From contig CM055816.1 in NCBI GenBank assembly GCA_029582265.1, positions 28,688,366-28,752,365 of the forward strand: DNA of 64,000 bases, read 5' to 3'. Numbering within the stretch: position 1 is the stretch's first letter; every line of letters begins with the position of its first letter. The notes under the pieces are model-generated. The model was not told where the DNA came from and ran no database searches. It saw only the letters and a program-made list of their open reading frames with translations. This DNA is from Zoroaster sp. YZ-2022. Its lineage: Eukaryota > Echinodermata > Asteroidea > Forcipulatida > Zoroasteridae. The position numbers and the translations under genes are program-made. This document shows positions 46,970-55,770 of the stretch, piece by piece.

Positions 46970-47657
46970 AGAAAAACATGTTTCTTAAGGTGTACATCGG
47001 CGAAACAGAACGCAACCTCCCCATCAGATTGAAGGAACACCGAGCACACGGCCGCAGAGGAGATTTCGAGAAGTCCGCCATCGTCAAGCACTCGCACATC
47101 AAGGACCACCAAATCAACTGGCAGGCAGCCCAACTCATCACACCCACCGACGCATGGCACCCCAGACGCATCAGAGAGGCCATCGAGATCGTCAAACACG
47201 ACACTGTGCCACAGGACATCGGCTTCTTCATCAGCGACATTTGGCGACCAATACTACAGACTGAAGGATCTTCTATATCCAAAGTCCATAACCCACCCCA
47301 GACTGAGGGATCTCCTATATCCTAAGTCAACCACCCTCCTTCCCCCTGTGCTTGTTAACAACTGATTCAGTTCAGTGAGCACACACTCCTCTCCCCCCCC
47401 AAAAAAACACAAAAAAACCTAGGATCCTAGTCTCAACAGTTCCCGCCTGCGCGCCTCAACGAACTAATCCTCCAGCATCCATTCATGGGATGATCCTCCA
47501 GCAGTCTACTTAAGCAGCAGCATTTCCCAGAGTCCGGCATTCTCCTGAGGACGATCAGAGCATACTGATCGAAACGTCGAGTTGTACCTCCAGTTCTTTT
47601 CATAAGTAATTACTACTCAATTGAGATTCCACATGGTGTCACCGCAATTAGTCTTAC
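46970..47657 (+). mobile_element. Penelope-like element 3' end with GIY-YIG endonuclease
   Basis: Frame 46978-47325 encodes VYIGETERNLPIRLKEHRA, then KSAIVKHSHIKDHQINW and HPRRIREAIEIVKH, the GIY-YIG endonuclease module that ends Penelope-like polyproteins (here the GIY half reads VYIGET, the E...R..EAI part is intact). The reverse transcriptase is absent, so the element is 5'-truncated. The 3' tail has CTGAGGACGATCAGAGCATA and TGATCGAAACGTCGAG, then the terminal sequence TGACACC/GGTGTCACCGCAATTAG. The coding part is strikingly C-rich at third positions against AT-rich surroundings. Orphan tails of the same family are at 52669-52760 and 63750-63890 on the opposite strand. Confidence 0.88.
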
Positions 47658-47699
47658 TTTTCTTGTTTCCGCCAAAACCACTTAGGTTTAACACGTGAA

Positions 47700-48300
47700 A
47701 GTTGTCGATGGATGATGTCATACTTAGCATCGTCACATCAATACAAAACATGCAGCATATGAAAGCCCGTAATGTGAATTAGTGTCTAAAACAAAGTACG
47801 TCATCATGACGTCAGTAAATATCATGTTATTTATATTTTAGTGTGACACTGCGAGTCATACTTCGCATTTTCACATAAATACAAAACATGCAGCGTGAAA
47901 GCTCGTAATGTGACTCAGTTTATAGAACCAATTACCTCATCATTATGTCAGTAAATATTATTTTATTAACATTTTAGTCTAATCTGCGGGACGTATAGAT
48001 TGGCGAGAACGGACAACTCGACCTAAACAAATAGTGTGACCCTGCGGGGGTTAATACATCAAGATCCTTGTGAAAACTCGACCTAAACAAAACTCGACTC
48101 ACGAGCTGTCATATAAGCACTTGGCATTTTCGCATAAAAAACAAAACATGTACCATATGAAAGCCCATAATGTGACTTAGTTTCTAAAACCAATTACGTC
48201 ATCATTACGTCATTTAATATTATTTCATTAACATTTTAGTCTAATCTGCGAAGATTATGATGTAGTCAATATAAACTTCGAAATGTTATTGCTCGAACTT
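47700..48300 (+). repeat. Three degenerate direct repeats
   Basis: Units near 47735, 47872 and 48130 share AATACAAAACATGCAGC, GAAAGCCCGTAATGTGA and ACGTCATCATTACGTCA-like blocks with an ATTTTAGTCTAATCTGCG end. Spacing is irregular (about 137 and 258 bp). Confidence 0.8.
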
Positions 48301-48664
48301 ACCAACTATGTGTAGAATGTGGTACCATCCTTTCCCATCCTTTATCACGATAGCAATAAAAATAGTGCAATTTTAATTTTCATTCAACTCTTGCCGGTGG
48401 TGGTTTTGCAGAAAGGGAAATTTCCATAGGGACTGTACACGTTGGTATGATTACTTGACAACGTAGTGTTTGGACATAGCGCAAGCTACAGGGTTTGTAC
48501 ACATGGGTTGATTCTACATACGAAAACAAAGAATGTTTTCGTTTGTTTGAATCGTTTGAGAATCGTTCCACACTTTTAATGGAAGGGCATTACCTTGATT
48601 CGTTACATTCTTTGCATTTATCCACATAGAAAGAACCGGATTCAATCGATTCATATATACCAAT
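48300..48664. other. Unassigned sequence left of the LINE
   Basis: Open minus-strand frames continue from the LINE (ending NESR at 48590, and 48571-48380) but similarity to LINE tails stops at about 48665. Confidence 0.4.
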
Positions 48665-49480
48665 ATTTTTTGAAATCTTAGTAGCTAAAGTATTAATGTG
48701 GTTAGACCAACTTAAATGACTATCAATGTTCATACCCAAACAGTTGGTATTTGGAACTTGGAGAAGAATAATACCATTTAATACCAGCGGGACAGCTTCA
48801 GAAACTTCACGATTACTGGCACTGAAAATAATATAATTTGTTTTCAAGAGATTAACAGATACTTTATTAGATGACAGCCAAGTGGTAATTTGAACAAGTT
48901 CAGTATTTAAAATTTGAATACTAGTATTAATGTCATTATGATCATACAATAAACTTGTATCATCTGCAAATAAACAAAATGAAATAATTTCCGAGGTATT
49001 ACAAATACCATTTATATAAATAAGAAATAATAAAGGGCCCAATATAGAACCTTGAGGTACACCACATGAAATATATTGATACATGGATATGGCAGAATTA
49101 TAACAAACAAATTACTTTCTATTACAAAGATAATTTTTAAACCAATCCAAAGCTATTCCACGTATGCCATACTGGTCTAGTTTCCGAATGAGGATGTCAT
49201 TATGTCAAAGGCTTTTGATAAGTCCAGGAAAATTCCAATGGATAATTTCTTGTTCTCTATTGCACCAAGTATTTTATTTACAACATGTACTATGGCCATC
49301 TCAGTTTTTCTAAAACCAAATTGCGAATCAGACAATATACCATTATCTGTAAATAAAATCAAACGATTAAAAACCAACTTCTCAAACATTTTACTGAATA
49401 CCGACAATACCGTAAAAGTCTATAATTTCCAATCTCATTCTGACTTCCTTTTTTGTGTGGACAGGAACGACCTTGCCTAA
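48665..49480 (-). pseudogene. LINE reverse transcriptase domain, broken
   Basis: Blocks 49480-49410 (VNKSITSGIFPDGLKLGKVV upstream), 49407-49190 (FEKLVFNRLILF, FGFRK, FLDLSKAFD), 49190-49112 (LDQYGIRGIALDWFKNYL then a stop) and 49084-48665 (GVPQGSILGPLLFLIYIN, FADDTSLL, LGMNIDSHLSW) cover RT motifs in order. The FADD catalytic pair is intact; the chain is broken by a deletion after SKAFD and by the stop. Confidence 0.92.
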
Positions 49481-49603
49481 CTTTAACCCATCAGGGAATA
49501 TTCCCGAGGTAATAGATTTGTTAACAATGAGAGCAAGTGGCTTGGCGGTCCGAAACTTGTTCTTGATATTATCTACCACCAAGAAAACAGGCAAGTGGTC
49601 ACC

Positions 49604-50378
49604 AATGGCGGATCCAGGGGGCCAACGGGGCCATGCCCCCCAAAAACCGAAGCTGTACGCCCCCAAAAAGAAAGAAAAGAAAAGAAAAGAAAAGAAAAAA
49701 TAGGGGGATAAAGAGAGACAAAACAAAACCCCACAACTTTACGGCACCTCCTTGTGCAGCTAAGTCTTGCTTATACGTTCAGCTTTTGTTAAAGTATGCA
49801 AATTACAACACACTGATTGGCTACATGAATGTGTTCATAATCCTACTCACGATCCAACATTGCCACAAAATTTGCAATGGTAGTTTGTGCAGTTAAGCCA
49901 AGCTGCATTAGACGAGGCGTACACGGTGATTGTATGCATGGCTTATGCACACGCGACTGGTTGTGTGGGGTTTCCTGGATATTAGGTGAGCTATGCAACG
50001 TCCGCAATGTAGGCCTACGTTTAGACTTGGCGCGAACATCGCGTGCATAAAACGCATTTCAATCTTGTGAGTACGAGCAGGAGCAGTGACTTGAAAGATT
50101 CGTCTTCCATCGTCATATGAGCAGTAAGTATCAACGTAAAATACAGTGGGCTGTTTTTGCAGCACTGTGTAGATTACACAATAATGTATGTACATACCAT
50201 AACACTCTGGGGGCGGGTTCAAATCCAAAGCTTATCACTGAAATTTCATACTAAATCAAGTATTGTCGTCTAGACCCACAAAACAAACAAACCCTACCAG
50301 AAACGTTTTGCGCTCGCAAATACGCCCCTCCACTGAGCATTTGGCCCCCCCTAAACTTTGGGCCTAGATCCGCCGTTG
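49604..50378 (+). mobile_element. 775-bp hAT non-autonomous element with exact 8-bp target duplication
   Basis: Starts CAATGGCGGATCCAGG and ends CCTAGATCCGCCGTTG, inverse complements apart from two bases. GTGGTCAC is duplicated at 49596-49603 and 50379-50386. Removing the element and one GTGGTCAC restores the LINE frame GVLLTDISDHLPVF. No transposase frame was seen inside. Subterminal C-rich blocks (GCCATGCCCCCC, GGCCCCCCCT) are typical of this hAT group. Confidence 0.96.
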
Positions 50379-50386
50379 GTGGTCAC

Positions 50387-50990
50387 TTATATCAGTAAGT
50401 AAAACTCCAGCAGTGTTTAGAGTAACCATTGGTGAAAATATTGTCAATCAGAGTAGAACTAATATCTGTAATTCTCGTCGGCTTGTTAATTGTTGGGTAA
50501 AAAGAATAGAAAGTAAGTACATCCAAAACATTTGTCAGAGTGCGGTAAGAATTATAATTAAATAAATTTACATTAAAATCGCCCATCATATAACACTTTT
50601 TGTTGTCATTATTTACCCGAGCTAATATTTAAGTGAAGTGGGTAATGAAGTTAATATACGAAGCATCAGGGGGTTTGTAAATAATTCCAACAATAACACG
50701 AGTCGTATGAATATTATCCAACTCAATAAAACATGCTTCAATATCAGAATTGTATGCACAGATGTCATTACGCACCTTGTAGGATAAATCCTGATTAATA
50801 TAAAGTGCTACACCACCACCTCTTTTATCATGTCTGCAAACACCTTCAATATTATAGTGAGGAAGCTGGATAAGAGGGTCATATAAATCATTAAGCCATG
50901 TCTCTGAAATACCAATAATAGAAAAATCCACCTTTAACAGATTAATATGAAGAGAAATATTACGTGTGGAAGACTACGTGCATTGATGTG
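50387..50990 (-). pseudogene. LINE AP-type endonuclease domain, broken
   Basis: 50931-50629 encodes DFSIIGISETWLNDLYDP and RGGGVALYINQDLSYK; 50589-50392 encodes MMGDFNVNLFNYNSYRT. ISETW and GDFN are conserved endonuclease motifs; the SDH motif follows after the hAT insertion. A stop lies between the two frames near 50620. Confidence 0.9.
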
Positions 50991-51062
50991 AAGTAATTTA
51001 GCATTAGTATTAACATTAAAAGTATTCAAGAAAGTATTCTGGTCATAACAAGCACAGCTAAT

Positions 51063-52033
51063 GGGCCGAATAAATAAAAAGTAGCATTTACTTACAAGAA
51101 GAAGCACCTAGAAAAAGCAATTGCTTACCAAGCAGAAGCAAAAGCAAAAACAATTGCTTAAAACGTATAAATAACAATTTGCTTTGATTAATAGCTTTTT
51201 TCTTTATCTTGCCTAGCAAATGCTTAGGTCAACAACAATAGCGGTATTCATTCCTGAACATTTGAATGAAGGAAAGTTCTTGCGATTTATGAATTCATCC
51301 CCGAACTGTCCACTTGGCTTATCAATACGTATATGAGTGCAGTCGATGGCCCCAAGCGTAAAGGGAAAACCGAGCTTATCAGCCCACCGTTGCTTTGTGT
51401 CCATCAGATCAGCATTAGACACAAGAAATTTTATCCATGTTGGGCGTTGGGCAGATATGCGGTCCAAAGTACTTGCAACGTATGTACTTATAGTGGGCTG
51501 GGTTATCCCCATCACCTCTGCTACTGAGGTCAGGTAGCCTGGATCTGCTAAATAACGCAAAGATGTCTCCATGCACTCCACTGGTGACAAGCATCCACCA
51601 CGTGTCTCCTGCCTTTCGGGCAGAAATGTTTGTGCAAGCCACTCAACATTTTCCTTATCAAATCGAAACAATTTTCGATAGGTGCCAGGAGATGTCTCAC
51701 CACGATTAATCCTGTTCTTATACACCTGATGACCTTCTCTTAAATGCATGAACATGGTGCTCCTAGTTAAGCATGAAGGCGTGAGTAAAAGATCAAGCTG
51801 GTATGGAGGAGCTTGCAAAACTACGAGCAAATGCTTCTGGTTACAAGTAAAAGGTTTTTATTTATATGTTTTCAAGCATTTGCTAATTTGTAAAGCATTT
51901 GCTTACAAGAAACAAGCTTGTGCTTCTGCTTATAAGCAGAAGCTTTTGCTTATGAGCAATTACTTAGTTTTATTTATAAATATTCAAGAAAAAGCCTAGA
52001 AAAAGCAAATGCTACTTTTTATTTATTCGGCCC
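51063..52033 (-). mobile_element. PIF/Harbinger transposon, deleted, 971 bp
   Basis: Termini GGGCCGAATAAATAAAAAG (left) and its inverse complement (right) match perfectly over about 27 bp. AAT flanks both sides (51060-51062 and 52034-52036), a 3-bp duplication as expected for this superfamily. Subterminal regions are crowded with AAGCAATTGCTT/AAGCAAAAGC-type motifs. It carries the transposase fragment at 51213-51830 and lies inside the LINE's 5' region. Confidence 0.95.
51213..51830 (-). pseudogene. HARBI1-like transposase, C-terminally truncated
   Basis: The frame holds FRFDKENVEWLAQTFLP, the helix-turn-helix-like LTSVAEVMGITQPTISTYVA, and LGAIDCTHIRIDKP, which contains the first catalytic aspartate of the DDE domain. 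It ends shortly after FKCSGMNTAIVVD, so the later catalytic acidic residues are absent. No in-frame ATG is seen at the upstream edge; the first is within the frame (MFMHLREGHQ). The copy cannot encode active transposase, but TIRs are intact so it could be mobilised in trans. Confidence 0.9.
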
Positions 52034-52228
52034 AATGTCTGGCAGTTCATAATTTAAATCGGGGTCAATATTAGAATCTACAAAAGATGTGATGTCAAGG
52101 AAAAAAGCAAGTGCATACTGAATGGTCGATCTCCTGAACAAATGACAAATGGACAAGGACAACAACAATACAAGAAAAAGTAATTATACATACGAAATGG
52201 AATAAGACTAAAAATAATTACGCTATGG

Positions 52229-52597
52229 GGTGTCGTGGCCGAGCGGTCTAGCTTACCGGATTCAAGTTCTGGTGTTAGCAACAGAATGTGGGTTCGAATC
52301 ACGGCCATGACACTTGTGTCCTTGAGCAAGACACTTAATCATAATTGCTTCTCTCCACCCAGGGGTTAAATGGGTACCTGTGAAGGCAGAGTTGGTTTGC
52401 TCTATATGCGCTAGAAATGGCAGCAATTGAGCTGTATACTCCCCAGGGAGCTGAGATGGTTTCAGGAATGATTTATGAGCCTTATGAGCCTTATGAGCCT
52501 TATGAGCAGGGATAATAATATAATGCGCCTTGAGCACCACTTAGTTGGTGGATACGTGCGCTATATAAATCCACACATTATTATTATTATTATTATG
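52229..52597 (+). mobile_element. tRNA-Leu-derived SINE, copy 2
   Basis: GGTGTCGTGGCCGAGCGGTC start, B box GGGTTCGAATCACGG, then the same body and ATT tail as the copy at 31198. Closest to copy 3: both share the same short deletion (TCTAGCTTAC) in the head. It contains three tandem GAGCCTTAT units near 52478-52505, against two in copy 3. Confidence 0.92.
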
Positions 52598-52665
52598 AGG
52601 TGTAGTGACAGATCGTGATACTCAAATCACATCAAATAATTATTAGTCTTACTTTGTATTATAAT

Positions 52666-52790
52666 ACAATGTAAGACTAATTGCGGTGACACCATATGAA
52701 ACTCCACTGAGTGGTGATTAGCTCTGAAAAGAACTTGAGGTTATTTTCAGAACCAATCACCACTCAACTCTTTAACGGCGACCTGAATTC
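52666..52790 (-). mobile_element. Penelope-like element 3' tail fragment
   Basis: GTAAGACTAATTGCGGTGAC then CACCATATGAAACTCCACTG matches the inverse of the 47600-47657 tail with substitutions. It is followed by a hairpin (GAGTGGTGATTAGCTCTG against AGAACCAATCACCACTC). Confidence 0.75.
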
Positions 52791-52859
52791 CATTAACTCA
52801 TTCCATGAAATACTATAGGTGACAAGACTTAGCTTGAGTTATCTGAATGTGGTGGCTGA

Positions 52860-53605
52860 TCAGTGGAATTTGGGTGCTTCATCTCCAAGGCGAAATGACT
52901 TAAATGGACCGTTGTGGAGCTTGTAGGCGATGGAGGCCGGGATAGTCCACAGAATGTAGGCGAAACTTACTCGCTCGTCGTGTCTAATGCCCGGCAGGTG
53001 GTTTTCTCGTAGTTGGTTACGGCCATTTCGGACAGGGCTAGTCACATCTTCGGAAATATATATATTCGATCCCTTGAATGGGTTGTTCTTGAGGGATCTG
53101 GAAGTTTGCTTCAAAATAATATGTCTGTCGCCTGACCGTAACAACCTACAATGGATGGGACGGGGCCGAGGATTTCCATTACCGATCGTATTGGTTGCTC
53201 GCCGACCAGGAGTGCGGTGGGCCCGCTCCACTTCAATTTCATCGCTGCCTTCCAGCTTCATGTGGTCTGTGAAAAAGTTGGACAGGAATTCCTCACAGCT
53301 TTGTGTTCCCTCAGATCCCTCTGTAACCCCATGTATGATGACGTTGTTGCGTCTGCTTCTGTTTTGGAGGTCGTCAACTTGGTGTTCCAGCTCATAGATG
53401 AGCTTGTAGTTTGCTGTTGTTTGGTTGTTGATCATGGGTGTCAAGGATTGGACTCTCTTACACATCCTGGATGTCGTGATCGTGACTGAAGACGGTACTA
53501 CTCTCACTGTGCCGAGTTTTGTCTCCAGGTCAGACAGTCTCGATCCCATGGTGGCTAGGGTCTCGAGGATCTTGTCCAGTTTTGTGTGCACCTCACTGAT
53601 GGAGT
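52860..53605 (-). pseudogene. L1/Tx1-type LINE ORF1-like protein, 5' truncated
   Basis: A minus-strand open frame of at least 243 codons. It starts with a coiled-coil-like heptad region (KLDKILETLATMGSRLSDLE), then ELEHQVDDLQNRSRRNNVII and HGVTEG (the RRM-like start typical of L1 ORF1p), IEVERAHRTPGRR, CRLLRSGDRHIILK and NIYISEDVTSPVR. These are conserved landmarks of L1 and Tx1 ORF1 nucleic-acid chaperones. The N-terminal side runs straight into the (TCATTA) microsatellite at 53623, so no start codon is visible. No matching ORF2 lies downstream. Confidence 0.82.
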
Positions 53606-53622
53606 CGCGGCAGGTGCATGTG

Positions 53623-53641
53623 CATTATCATTATCATTATC

Positions 53642-53673
<32 letters not shown>

Positions 53674-53759
53674 CATTATTATTATTATCATTATTATTAT
53701 TATCATTATTATCATTATTATCATTATCATTGTTATCATTATCATTATCATTATTATCA

Positions 53760-53790
<31 letters not shown>

Positions 53791-53832
53791 TATCATTATT
53801 ATTATTATCATTATTATTATTATCATTATTAT
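53623..53832 (+). repeat. Compound (TCATTA)/(TTA)n microsatellite
   Basis: About 210 bp built from ATTATC hexamers and extra ATT triplets, all frames open. The frames are not genes. Confidence 0.97.
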
Positions 53833-53834
53833 TT

Positions 53835-54120
53835 CGAGTTAGCTCAGCATGAAAAGAAAGATCTTTTTTCCTTTCTGCCGGATACACCGTCAAGCTACTT
53901 CTCGTAGCCTTATAGATCTGGAGTGTCTTTCGCAGAATCCTTGCTGTCCCTAAAAGTGCCGCCTTCTGTAATAATTCTACTGTAACATTATTATACTACT
54001 CTAACATTACTATAATAAAGATGTGATTATACAAAGAACAAAAATGAGCCTGAAGATTACCAAGAAATGAGTCCGAACTCGAGTAAATTTTCATGGACTC
54101 GTGACTCGGCTTGGACTCGT
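53835..54120. other. Intergenic, no gene seen
   Basis: No support for a gene or repeat family. Confidence 0.45.
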
Positions 54121-54141
54121 GCTTGGACTTAGACAGTGCAG

Positions 54142-54245
54142 TGGCGGACTCGGACATTTGGCGGACTCGGACATTTGGCGGACTCGGACATTTGGCGGAC
54201 TCGGACATTTGGCGGACTCGGACATTTGCCGGACTCGGACATTTG
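54142..54245 (+). repeat. 17-bp minisatellite, 6 copies
   Basis: GGCGGACTCGGACATTT repeated six times, the last two with a C or A change. The GGACTCGGA core is shared with the array at 55330-55600. Confidence 0.95.
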
Positions 54246-54673
54246 AAATAGTTGAAATTTCAGTGAAGAAAGTATTTTCTACATTTATTAATCTTATTCT
54301 ATATGTTGAATTTTCATCTCTGGAGTCGAAAATTCAGATTAAAAAAATTAAAAAATTTCAGTACATCTTTGGAGAGACGTTTTGTTTGTGTTGTCGACAC
54401 TTTTCAAGGTAGGTTCTTCTGGTTGACTTTTAATGGCATATATTTTAAGCAATAAACTGTACATTACCAATCAGCAAGCGATGAAAGTTTCAGTCAAGCA
54501 AGATTTCCTTTCTTTCATAACAGAATAATACAAATTTTATTACAGCTTATTGAATATTTAATACTTCTACTGGCCCTTTCGTTTCATCAATCTCATTTAT
54601 TTGTCTACTTATGTATAGATGAAGTGGAAATAAAGAAGTGGAAACAAATATTTAGATTACAATGGTGCAGTGG

Positions 54674-55032
54674 GGTGTCGTGGCCGAGCGGTCTAGCTTA
54701 CTGGATTCAAGTTCTGGTGTTAGCAACAGAATGTGGGTTCGAATCACGGCCGTGACACTTGTGTCCTTGAGCAAGACACTTAATCAAAATTGCTTCTCTC
54801 CACCCAGGGGTTAAATGGGTACCTGTGAAGGCAGAGTTGGTTTGCTCTATATGCGCTAGAAATGGCAGCAATTGAGCTGTATACTCCCCAGGGAGCTGAG
54901 ATGGTTTCAGGAATGATTTATGAGCCCTATGAGCCTTATGAGCAGGGATAATAATATAATGCGCCTTGAGCACCACTTAGTTGGTGGATACGTGCGCTAT
55001 ATAAATCCACACATTATTATTATTATTATTAT
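54674..55032 (+). mobile_element. tRNA-Leu-derived SINE, copy 3
   Basis: Nearly identical to the copy at 52229-52597 (head, body and ATT tail), in the same orientation 2.4 kb away. Confidence 0.92.
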
Positions 55033-55037
55033 GCATT

Positions 55038-55288
55038 CACTGCAAAAAAATGAATTAAAATTTACAGCAGAAATTGCCGTTTTCAGATTTTCCTGTGAAT
55101 ACACAGAAATGTGCCGTTTCCAAATAGTCACGTTCCTGTTCTCTGTAAAGTTACAGCAGGTTTGCTGTTGATGCACTAGGGAAAATTCTGCTGTATAACA
55201 AAGAATCTGCTGTATAATAAAGAAGTCTCCGTTATGCCAATTGACAAAACAACTTACTGTAAATAAACAACAATTTGTTTTTACAGTG
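55038..55288. mobile_element. Possible MITE, CACTG termini
   Basis: CACTGCAAAAAAATGAATT is roughly inverse to the right end (complement CACTGTAAAAACAAATT). The interior repeats TTACAGCAG in both orientations. Target duplication is unclear, partly because the left edge abuts the SINE tail. Confidence 0.5.
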
Positions 55289-55324
55289 TTCTAACACTGC
55301 TACATTCTTTTTAATGAGTTATAA

Positions 55325-55610
55325 CTGGACTCAGACTTAGCTCAGACTCGGCAACTTGGACCCGAACTTGAGCCGAACTCGGATGCAAATGGACTCGGAC
55401 TTGAGCCGGACTCGGATGCAAATGGAACTCGGGCATGAGCCGGACTCGGATGCAAATGGAACTCGGGCATGAGCCGGACTCGGATGCAAATGGAACTCGG
55501 ACATGAGCCGGACTCGGATGCAAATGGACTTGGACTTGAACCGGACTTGGGTGCAAAATAATGGAGTCAGACTTGAGCTGGACTCGGATGAGGTGGACTC
55601 GACTACAACA
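55325..55610 (+). repeat. 34-bp minisatellite, about 7 copies
   Basis: GGACTCGGATGCAAATGGA with ACTCGGGCATGAGCC recurs about every 34 bp, diverging towards both ends. Confidence 0.93.
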
Positions 55611-55648
55611 CTGCTAAGCTACTGTCTTTCAGAAGTATTTGAATGAAA

Positions 55649-55770
55649 TCACTGTAGTTGGTGGTCGGTAATGAAGTTGAGGAGGTCGATGCGGGTTATA
55701 ATGCCAACTATTTCTTCATTTGAATCAATTGCTTCCTCAGAAGCAGGTGATGTGTCCAAACTATTAGAAT
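55649..55770 (-). CDS. CBS: CBS terminal coding exon
   Basis: 122 bp; acceptor TTTTTTTTCCAG. Encodes [19 protein letters not shown] then [20 protein letters not shown] and TGA. IDLLNF is the end of the second regulatory domain. The Ser/Glu-rich linker replaces the human loop before it. Confidence 0.95.

Larger units (their letters stand above)
48665..52190 (-). mobile_element. LINE retrotransposon (endonuclease plus reverse transcriptase), broken by two nested DNA transposons
   Basis: Reading 5' to 3' on the minus strand: a frame with DSNIDPDLNYELPDISC (52080-52036); a Harbinger insertion (51063-52033); CYDQNTFLNTFNVNTNAKLL and HINARSLP; an AP-type endonuclease with IIGISETWLND, GGGVALYI and GDFNVNLF; a hAT insertion (49604-50378) in the codons just before SDHLPVF; then reverse transcriptase with FLDLSKAFD, GVPQGSILGPLLFLIYIN and FADDTSLLYD. 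Frameshifts near 50960 and 49190 and an in-frame stop near 49112 show that it is dead. The 3' tail beyond about 48665 is lost. Class fits CR1/Rex/Jockey-like LINEs. Confidence 0.92.

Noticed and set aside
47014..47282. Minus-strand Met/Ser/Cys-rich frames opposite the Penelope endonuclease
   Set aside because: They mirror the GC-skewed GIY-YIG coding strand and have no recognisable domain.
52986..53489. Plus-strand frames opposite the ORF1-like sequence
   Set aside because: The minus-strand frame has the conserved L1 ORF1 landmarks; the plus-strand frames are its shadow.
53425..53907. Tyr/His-rich, Ser/Leu-rich, Ile/Met-rich and Asn/Asp-rich frames
   Set aside because: All are readings of the ATTATC microsatellite.
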